The notes under the pieces were generated by a model, which did no database searches, was not told the origin of the DNA, and saw only the letters and a list, made by a program, of their open reading frames with translations. Of a stretch of DNA of 64,000 nt, positions 53,143 to 61,879 are shown piece after piece. This DNA comes from Chrysochromulina tobinii (lineage: Eukaryota > Haptophyta > Prymnesiales > Chrysochromulinaceae). The DNA is taken from NCBI GenBank assembly GCA_001275005.1, contig JWZX01003118.1, positions 1 through 64,000 on the forward strand. Reading direction: 5' to 3'. A program made the position numbers and the translations under genes. Positions within the stretch are counted from its first letter, which is position 1, and each line of letters starts with the position of its first letter.

Positions 53143-56100
53143 AGCGCTCCTTCTCAATGTGTGCAGCCTTGCGCGCGCTCTCGGAGGCCCCGCGACCGCT
53201 GGTGCACCCTGGTGCAGTGCTGCACCCTGGTGCAGTGCTGCACCCTGGTTCAGTGCTGCACCCTGGTGCAGTGGTGCACACTGAAGCACGCCCACTGCAG
53301 TGGCTCAGCAGCACTGCAGTGGCTCAGCATGCAGTGGCCACTGCAGTGGCTCAGCAGCAGCAGCTGATGCAGGTTGAGCTCGTGCAGAATGTGATGCTCC
53401 AAGGGCGTGAGGCATGGCGGCAGATGGTGGTGCTCACGCAACAGCTCGTGCTGCCAGGCCGATGGGAATCAGCTACGGCCGAAGTGGAGAAATTCCACAC
53501 CAACATGCAGCAGTTCGCCGTCAAGAACGCGGAGTTTATCGCTGCGCAGGCGCTGCAGCAAACGCGCGTCAAAGAGCGTGATGCCATTGCCAAGGAGCGC
53601 ACAGATATGCTGCTGGCATACGCAGAGTTCTCGAGCGTCTCCCAAGCTCTTGCACAAGCTCTGAGAGCCCAAGGTGACACATCGAGGGGAGCTGCAGAGT
53701 TCATCAGGCAGGCCTCGATCAGGCAGGCATTGATCTCAAAGCTTCAGAATGCGTGTCGTCTCATGGCAAGATATGAGGCTGGAAAGTGGCATCTCGAGAT
53801 TCTAAAAGCCAATACTCAACGTATGGACTTGAACACTCAGGTTGTAATGGCATCTGAGTTAGCACGCGGCAGAGTTGACTTGCTCGAGAAGCGCGAGGTC
53901 GAGCTGGCATCGTTGGTGGTGCACCACCATCCTAGGCCGGTGGCGCCAGCGCCGCCGCTGCTCATGCGACCCATCCAAATGATTTGCAAGACCCGCGAGG
54001 CGGGGCTGTACAAGCTGCTCGATGAGCTCCTTGACCAGAATGTGGCCATGCAGACACGGGTGGTTGCGGATGATGGTTCCGCTCTGTTGCCAAATCTGGA
54101 TGCGTTCAACTTCGCCAAGACGCATATCTCGGCTGTGCTCGCTTCGGGGCTTCTCGTCATGGCTGCAGAGCTTCGGATGTCTTGGTGGGTGAAGCTGCAT
54201 GTTGAGCTTGTGGTCGCGTACACGCTCACCAGAGGCGTGCGACTTGGCCCGGAAGGTCTCGAGAAGCTGCCGCATGCGCCGCAGCCGGCCGACGAATCGT
54301 ACAGCCGTCTGCACGATTCCACAGCCGTGACGTGCGCCGTGCACCACGCGTGGCACCTGGCGACGGCGCTCGAGTGCGGGCTATGGCGTCGCCTGGGCAA
54401 GACCTCCCTGATCCAGACCGCGAATGATAATGTGGCACTCCGAGCCTTCTTCGCTCGACAGTACGAGCCCAAGCTGGACGCTCTCTGCCGCCGGGTGCAC
54501 CAGTCGAACGTGGGGGTGCTCGCGGCGGCGGGGCTGACCGAGAGACTGCACGCAGCGGCCCTGCACTCCATACCCATCGACCATGCGAAGCTGATGAGCG
54601 CCCTCATTAACGAAGCCTGCCGGACGTCTAAGCCTCCGCCCGTGACGGCGCCGGTAGCTAAGCCTCGGCCGGAGTCGACTCCGCCCGTGACGGCGCCGGT
54701 TGCCGAGCCGCCGACCCCACCTCCTGGGAAGCCACATGGGCAGCCAGAGCAGATGGTGGTGGAGTTAGACGATTCCGAGGACGAGTCCCCTTCGCCTACG
54801 GCGGCGGCAGCAGGAGCGGCAGTAGCTACGGCATCGGCGATGGAATTGCGCCGCATGCCGAGCGCTGTGCCGGGCGTTCCGGACGTGCCGCGCGTTGTGC
54901 CGGGCGTTCCTGACGATGTGCCGGGCGTACCGAACGCGCCACACGCTGTGCCGGGCGTACCAGACGAGCCGAGCGCCCGCCGCCTCGCTCTCGTGCTCTT
55001 GAAGCATCGGCGTCCATGCATCGACTATCTTCTCTCGATGCATCAGCGAGGCTCACGCTACCAAGTTGGGTCCACCGCGCTACTAGTGAGACTCACGCTC
55101 GAAGATTTGGTATCGACTTTGAGTGGTGTCTGTGAGCTGAGCGTGGACCAAACGGTACACTGCCTTGGGCTGGCGGTGCTGAACCACGTGGAGCAGCAGC
55201 AGAAGCTCGAAGAGGCGGCGCTCAACCACGTGAAGCAGCAGCAGCAGAAGAAGCCCGAAGAAGCTCGTGAAGCGTACGCGTTGAAGATTCGTCAAGCCGA
55301 GGCCAAGGCTGAGAAGGCCAAGGCTGAGAAGGCCAGGCTGGCCACGAGGTGGGCCAGAGAGAAGGCAGCAACGACAGCTGCCAAGACGGCTGCCAAAATG
55401 GCCTCGGAGACGGCTGCCCAAATGGCCTTGGAGACGGCTGCCCAAATGGCCTTGGAGACGGCTGCCAAAATGGCCTTGGAGGCTGCCGAGGAGCGTCTGT
55501 GGACCGGCTCGCCGGACAGCGTGGCGGGCCGGTTGCTTCATGAGTCGACGGGATTGGTACGTGGCTCTCCCTGATTGCCTCTGATGAGCTCTGATTGCCT
55601 CCCTCATCAGGTACGTGGCTCTCCCTGATTGCCTCTGATGAGCTCTGATTGCCTCCCTCATCAGGTACGTGGCTCTCCCTGATTGCCTCTGATGAGCTCT
55701 GATTGCCTCCCTCATCAGGTACGTGGCTCTCCCTGATTGCCTCTGATGAGCTCTGATTGCCTCCCTCATCAGGTACGTGGCTCTCCCTGATTGCCTCTGA
55801 TGAGCTATGATTGCCTCCCTCATCAGGTACGTGGCTCTCCCTGATTGCCTCTGATGACCTCTGATGACCTCTGATGGCCTCTGGTGGCCTCTGATGGCCT
55901 CTGATGGCCTCTGATGGCCTCCCTCATCAGGTACGTGGCGGCGTGCCCACCTTGTGTGGGCTCTCCCTCTTGGCCCTCGCCCGGCGCCGTGTCTCCACAC
56001 CGGACTTCCCCACAGAGGGCTATTCCCCACAGGGCTATTCCCCACAGTGCTATTCCGCCCCCCCACTCGACGAGTTCCGGGCGAAGGAGATCACTCGCGC

Positions 56101-59100
56101 GGAGGTGACGTCGGTGGCCAGATCCGCAGCGGATGGCGCGCCGGGTGCGGCGGGTGGGGCTGCAACCTGTGTGGCCGTCGCGAGTGCGATGGTCGTTGAC
56201 GAGGCTCAGACAGATGAGATGATGGTCGAAGTGGTGGTCGAGGAGGACTATGACCCGCAGGTGCGTATGTACCACGCTTCCCAAGATTCCATCTTGCGCG
56301 TCACGCCCGAGGGCCTCCGCTCGCACGTTGAGCGCCTCATCGGCTGGCGCAACGCGTTGCGCGACGCCCGGGATGCCTTCGAGGCGCAGCAGCGATCGCG
56401 GCGTGAGAAGCGGCTACGAGCGCTCGAGACGGCGCGCAGGGAGAAGCAGCAGGCCCAGACGAGCTCGAGACGACGCGCTGAGCTCGTGGCGCGTGCGCAT
56501 GCGCTGCAACCGGCCCTCCGGCGTATCGTCGAGACGTCTGTCCTCGAGACGGCCATCATCCTCGAGACGATCGATCAGATGATCTCGAGAGTGGAGATTG
56601 AATCTGAGCGAGCTCGAGGCATCTCGAGAATCGAGATCGAACAGCGGCGCACGGGCGACGGGGGCATGGAGGCAGCTGAGCGACGGGCACACCTGAGTCG
56701 CGAGGCGCAGGTGGAGGCCGCTGTGCGCCATCTCATCGACAAGGTCGTGCGCATCAATAGCGAGCGCCATGCGGAGCCTGATGCAGCTTACTACGCCGCG
56801 TGCATCGGCGCGCTCGGAGCCTACGTGCGCGACTGCGGCGGCGAGGAGGGCATGGTGGCCGGCTGGCGCGTGAAACAGGAGGTACGCATGACGGGCAATT
56901 CGGCCGGTACGACCGATCTCTACTACTTTGACCGCAACGGGCGCAAGTTCCGCTCAGCCAAGGAGATCGCAATCTGGCTCGGACTGCAGCCCTCCAGTGG
57001 CCACAAGATGCAAGTGAGAAGGTACGTGCCGGCCGAGACGATCACGGGCGGCGGCAGCGCCTCGGGGGGCGGCAGTGCCTTGGGGGGTAGCTCCTCGGCC
57101 GAGAAGCTGCCGCCGGTCGGGTCTGCTATCCAACGGCCACTCGAGCGGGACGAGGTGCAACGGCTAAATTCCAAATATGGCAACCTTGTAATCGAGTCCG
57201 CACTGCTGGTCTCGCCATCGGCCGCGCTGCAGCCCTCGCAGCCGCCCATGCCCCGACTTGGGCTGCTGCGTTCTGGGCTCTCTCCAGTGGCAACGCTGCC
57301 CGTCCGGACGGTGGGAATCGAGGATGAGCTCGCGGGGGAGATCTATGATGAGCTCAATCACGAAATGTCCATGGCGGACCTCGAGCAGCGCCTGTGGAAA
57401 GGTGCGCGCGCGCAAGGCTGGAGAGGAACGCAACACGGTCGCTCCCTCCTCGCGCCCGATGGTGCCAAGTTTCACATCAAGACCGGGGTCGACAAGGCGA
57501 CGCTGCTGGCCAGGGCGTTGGACCACTATCATCGCACGCTCCTACCCGCGCTGCTGCACCAGAGGATCGAGGTCTACTGGCCACTCGATGATCAGTGGTA
57601 TGCCGGTCAGATCGTGCAGATCGTGCACGCGACGGAGGGCCCTCAGCCCGACGAGACCAGGGATGAAGAGGCCCACGGCGCCTTGTCGGCAGTCGCGCAC
57701 TCGTCCGAAGCTGTCGCTCGGATGGGAAGTCGGGAGTTGCGCCGGGCGGTGCGTGCGGCCATCACCGAGTCGGGCAAGGCGCAATCCGCTTTCGGCAGTC
57801 TGATAGGCGTGAACAACTCGTACCTTCATAAGTGGCTGAACCAGAACTGGTACGGCATGCAGAAGCCCAGGGGCGTCGACAAGATCATCGAGGCGAAGGT
57901 GCGCGCCTATCTCTACCGCCAGATATCATCTCGCGCCGCTCTTTTCGCCGCCGCCATCAGAGGCAAGCCCATCTCTCAGCCGGCCTCTGCGGTTGTACCG
58001 TTGCCGCCACCGGCACTCACGCATGTCATCCTGTACGACGACGGCGAGTTCGAAGGCCTCAATCTGTCTGTCAAGGGAACACCGAGCAGCGGCGCTGTGC
58101 ACGTCGCCTCCGAACTTTGGCGACCGTGCGCCACGCCATCGCCGGCGCCGGTGCTCGCGCGGAGCTCTTCCGCGGCGGCGCGGTCGGCGGCCAATAAGTG
58201 GCAGGCGTCATGGGGAGGGGAGGGTGGTGGTGGTAAGGGCAGTAGTGGCAACAGTGTAGGCGAACTGTCGACGGCTGGCGCGGAGGCGAGGGGCGAAGCG
58301 CCGCCGCTCACGGCGGACGAGGCCAGGGCGGCCGCGGCGGCCGAGGGGCTCGAGCTCGTGCCGTCGTCGAGCCGTTACAGCGGTCAAACGGGCTTCAAAG
58401 GCGTGATTAAGAATGGTGGCAGGTACGCAGTGACGATCTGTAAGAATGGCAAGCCGCGCTACTTGGGCACCTTCGCAACGCCTGAGGAGGCGGCCTTGTG
58501 CTACGCGAGGCACATTGGGGCGGAGCGAGCGGCGGCATGGGCAGCTGAGGCGAGGGTCGCAGCGCCGCAGCCGCTCACGGCGGACGAGGCCAGGGCGGCC
58601 GCGGCGGCCGAGGGGCTCGAGCTGGTGCCGTCCTCGGTCAGCGAGACGGGCTTCAAGGGCGTGACGAAGTCGGGCTTCAAATACATGACGAACGTTTCTA
58701 AGAATGGCAAGCAGCGCTACCTCGGCACCTTCGCGACGCCGGAGGAGGCGGCCTTGTGCTGCGCGAGGTACATTGGGGCGAAGAAAGCGGCGGCTGCGCT
58801 CCGCGTCACTCGGACATCCCCCCCGCGCGCTCCGGCTGAGGCAAGGGTTGCAGTGCCGCAGCCGCTCACTGCGGACGAGGCCAGGGCGGCCGCGGCGGCC
58901 GAGGGGCTCGAGCTGGTGCTGTCCTCGAGCAATGAGACGGGCTTCAAGGGCGTGACGAAGTTCAAGGGCAAATACAAGACGACCGTTTCTAAGAATGGCA
59001 CGCACCACTACCTCGGCGCCTTCGCGACGCCGGAGGAGGCTGCCTTGCGCTATGCGAGGTACATTGGGGCGAAGCGAGCTGCGGCAGAGGCAAGGGTTGC

Positions 59101-60613
59101 GGTGCCGCAGCCGCTCATGGCTGCGTGGTCGGCGGCCTCGGCGATCAGCCGGAGCAAGCCGCCCGCCGGAGCTCTTTCGGTGCCAATAACGGGCGTGTTG
59201 GGGTATGTTGACGAGAGTCCGGCGGAGAGTGGAGCCAAGCGCAAGCGTACTGTCACGCAGCACCTCGGCGTTGGCGACAACTGGGGATTGGGCTCGTCCA
59301 GAGGTTGGACCAGTGAGGCCACAGCGGCAACCGACCCGTACCGGCTGTGGCCTCCAGCCGAGATCCCTTGCGTGCGGCTCAGGATCGCGTATCCCGAGGG
59401 CGCCCCCCCGCCGACCGACCGTGCCGCAGCGCTCCTCACGTCCGGCTGGCGCCGCCGTTTTGAGCACTTGCATGCAGGGGGAGACGTCGGCGGCCACGTC
59501 TTCAGGTACGGCGAGCGCCGGCAGCTCGGCATCGAAGACTCTGCCGGCCTATCCCACGTGCCCGCCGGCTGGGCGCCGGCCGAGGCGCCGCCGCCGCTTT
59601 CGCGCGGTACGTCACCGGAGTCTCCGGAGCTCCTGACGAGATTGACGAGATTACCGTCTCTGGAGCTCGTGCCTTCGTCTGACGTGTTGCTCTCTATGCG
59701 CGAATGCATCCGTCTTCTGTCCTTTCTCGAGGACGACGTGCCTACTGCCCTACGTGGCGTGTCCAACGCCTTTGGAGGTTTGAACGCGATCAGGGAGCAG
59801 CTGGCCAAGAACGCGTTTGGCTCTGCTGCGGACTTTGTGGACGTGGTTCGTCGTGTGTGGGCCGGTGCACGCGCCGAGCATCCCCCGACGTCGAGCGCTC
59901 ACCAGGCGGCGCTGCGGCTCGCGCTGCGCTTCGAGCAGCTGCTGCAGGCCTCGACCACGCCGGGGGTGGCGACCGGGGTTGCGCCCGGGGCGGCGCCCGC
60001 GTCTACGCGAGGGTCCCCATATGAACACGACTGGGTGCACTATGTCGACTGGGACGACGAGGTGGTGGAGGTGGATGAGGTGGATGAAATGGAGGAGGCG
60101 GAGAGGGAGGAAGAGGTGGTGGAGGACGACGAGGAGGAGGAGGATGAGACGGGCGAGGTGCTGGGCAGACAGGGCGATCAGTCCGACGATGCTGAGCCAT
60201 GCATGTCCACCACGGCGGTCACGCCCACCACGGCGCCGGCGCCCGATGTGGAGGACGGCATGACGGGCTCGGGGAGTGGCATGGAGATTGAGGAGCTCGA
60301 GGACTTCGATGTCGAGGGGCTCGAGCAGTCCCTCCTGCCATATTTGGAAGTCGATGGGCTCGAGCAGTCCCTCCTTTTGGCAGATGGGCACGAGCTGGAT
60401 GGTGCTATCCAGGATGTGCAAGCAGCGGTGCAACAGGCTGACGGCGGGGCCGAGCAAGTAGCTCAGGCCACGGCCGTCGCAGCTCATAGCAGCCCAGCCC
60501 CAGGTTACAGCAGATTTCGCTCAGGCTGGTTCGATCTGAATTCTGACGTCGTCGAAGACGACGTCGAGGATGACGTCGAGGACAACGTCGAGGACGACGT
60601 CGAGGACGACTGA
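51903..60613 (+). CDS. Large nuclear protein: MBD-like, Tudor-like and three AP2 domains (2 exons)
   Basis: Exons 51903-55556 and 55931-60613 join in phase 0 (STGL-VRGG) to 2,778 residues. The ATG at 51903 (MDESSDDDGD) is chosen over the upstream GTG. Exon 1 is Ala/Pro-rich, with Gln and His runs (53061-53140), a helical middle, and a coiled coil ending in repeats of MALETAAQ. Exon 2 has a charged helical region, then an MBD-like domain (GWRVKQEVRMTGNSAG, DLYYFDRNGRKFRSAKEIA; about residues 1530-1585). A Tudor-like strand (IEVYWPLDDQWYAGQIV, about 1762) and a helical block follow. Three AP2/ERF domains come next, with TGFKGV, Y.GTF.TPEEAAL and AR.IGA.. (about 2031-2087, 2119-2172, 2219-2269), each preceded by LTADEARAAAAAEGLELV. 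The C-terminus is acidic (EDDVEDD repeats). DNA and chromatin binding is inferred from the domains. Confidence 0.7.
52938..53346 (+). repeat. Coding minisatellite and CAG/CAT trinucleotide run
   Basis: Inside exon 1 of the AP2 gene. Units of GCAGTGGCTCA and GCTGCACCCTGGTGCAGT recur on both sides of a (CAG)n(CAT)n(CAG)n run at about 53061-53140 that encodes Gln, then about ten His, then Gln. The frame is preserved. Confidence 0.8.
55557..55930 (+). repeat. Intron built of six head-to-tail GT...AG units
   Basis: A 374-bp intron of the AP2 gene. Five 54-bp units (starts 55557, 55611, 55665, 55719, 55773) are nearly identical, each beginning GTACGTGGCTC and ending CCTCATCAG. A sixth unit (55827-55930) is lengthened by CTGATGRCCT decamers. 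The downstream exon itself begins GTACGTGGC, so this 9-mer occurs seven times. Confidence 0.9.
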
Positions 60614-60786
60614 GTCTGAGAATTACGCTGATTAAGCGGAGTGCCGATCCCGACTTGAGGTTCGTTTATGTTTTCGTTTTTAGCCGACGTGCTGTAGCGT
60701 TTATTATTTTGTAGCTAGTGGACGTAGAGGAAACAGCTGTACATCTGACGGGTCAAATTATATATACTTTGCCGTTTTGGTGGGCA

Positions 60787-61527
60787 TCAGCGCTCAGGCA
60801 CCGCGGGACTCTCCTCAGGCTCAGCCTTCAACAAGAGCGCCTCGATCTCCAGCTGCTCTCGCAAGAGATCATTTGTGTCGTCCAGATGCGCCCGAATCGC
60901 GCCGTAGGCGTGCACGATCTTGTAGTCGTACTCAGGGTAGGCTGCCGCTAGCCGCTTCCCCTGCCACTCCGCGAGGCGGCCGTGGAACGAATCGCCGCCG
61001 ATGGCGATGCTCTGTTCCCTTGCAAACTGCATGCACAGCAGGAAGAATGAGAGCGCTCCCGTGCTGGGCTCCATCCACGCCCATGCCCACATGCCGACCT
61101 CGAGGCAGGTATCCGCGTCGCCTATTTCGGGCGGAGCCGCCGTCACCAAGTAGTGATTGAAAAGCGAAGCGCTCGGGTAATGAAAGAGGAGAGGGATGGA
61201 CACCCATCCGGTAATGAGCGCGCCGTAGATGGCCACCTTATGCGGTGCCTCAATGATGGGATCGTTGGGATCGATGAGCGCTCCCATTTGACAAAGTCTT
61301 GCCGTCGTATGCTGGTACTCGACTCCATCGACAGCCATGATCTCCCGCCGTAGTCTCTCGCGCACGGCGGCCGGATGCGCTGGCGATTCCTCTGCGAGCC
61401 GAAAGATTGTGAATGGGTCGAGTGCGCGCACGTCACACGCGCTCCTCGAGCGCACGCACAAGCGCCTGGAAGTCGTGCGCAGCGGCAGACTGGCGGCGCT
61501 GCTTGCACGGGCCAGGTGTTGCAGCAT
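60787..61527 (-). CDS. Conserved membrane protein, probably mitochondrial, unknown function
   Basis: A 246-residue single-exon protein from the ATG at 61527. The N-terminus is Arg/Ser/Ala-rich without acidic residues (MLQHLARASSAASLPLRTTS), the style of a mitochondrial presequence. Two hydrophobic segments follow: VAIYGALITGWVSIPLLFHY (about residues 97-116) and the GALSFFLLCMQFAREQ region (about 159-172). They are separated by CLEVGMWAWAWMEPSTG, a block that looks strongly conserved in type (LEVG.W.W.WMEP). I recall similar uncharacterised proteins in algae but cannot give a function. The C-terminal 70 residues are charged and helical. Convergent with the AP2 gene. Confidence 0.55.
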   Translation of the reverse strand: MLQHLARASSAASLPLRTTSRRLCVRSRSACDVRALDPFTIFRLAEESPAHPAAVRERLRREIMAVDGVEYQHTTARLCQMGALIDPNDPIIEAPHKVAIYGALITGWVSIPLLFHYPSASLFNHYLVTAAPPEIGDADTCLEVGMWAWAWMEPSTGALSFFLLCMQFAREQSIAIGGDSFHGRLAEWQGKRLAAAYPEYDYKIVHAYGAIRAHLDDTNDLLREQLEIEALLLKAEPEESPAVPER

Positions 61528-61879
61528 ATATCCGATATCAGCGGTTGGGGCTGACTGCTGGGGCAGACAAAGTAGTTTGAACTTGAAATTTTCGCGACTG
61601 TGAACGCACCGTGTGAAGAGACTGTCCTCCGGTCGCCTCGCCAGGCTGCTTGTGTATGTACTGTAGAATCACAGTACATGCGGAGCCGAGCGTCGGCAAC
61701 ATATATGGCTCTCGGGTCTCACGAGAATCCTTGGAACATTAGTGGCACAACCGAGAAGGGGGCTGCCAGAGAGTGGTCCCCCGCGTCCCACCGTGGTGTC
61801 CACGAATCCAACGAACTGTACTGCTCTCGTGAGTCGGGTGCTCTGCTGCTCGGCTGCTCGGCTGCTCTGGCGTCTCTCT
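61528..61879. other. Intergenic with a perfect 9-bp inverted repeat
   Basis: ATGTACTGT (61656-61664) and ACAGTACAT (61671-61679) are separated by six bases. They lie upstream of the membrane-protein gene and downstream of the P5A ATPase stop. No other feature is seen. Confidence 0.6.

Noticed and set aside
51903-60613. Two separate genes ending at 55574 and starting at 55904
   Set aside because: The first frame stops only because it runs into the repeat unit. Splicing GT...AG at 55557-55930 joins both in phase, and the exon repeats the unit's first nine bases. Not proven without RNA.
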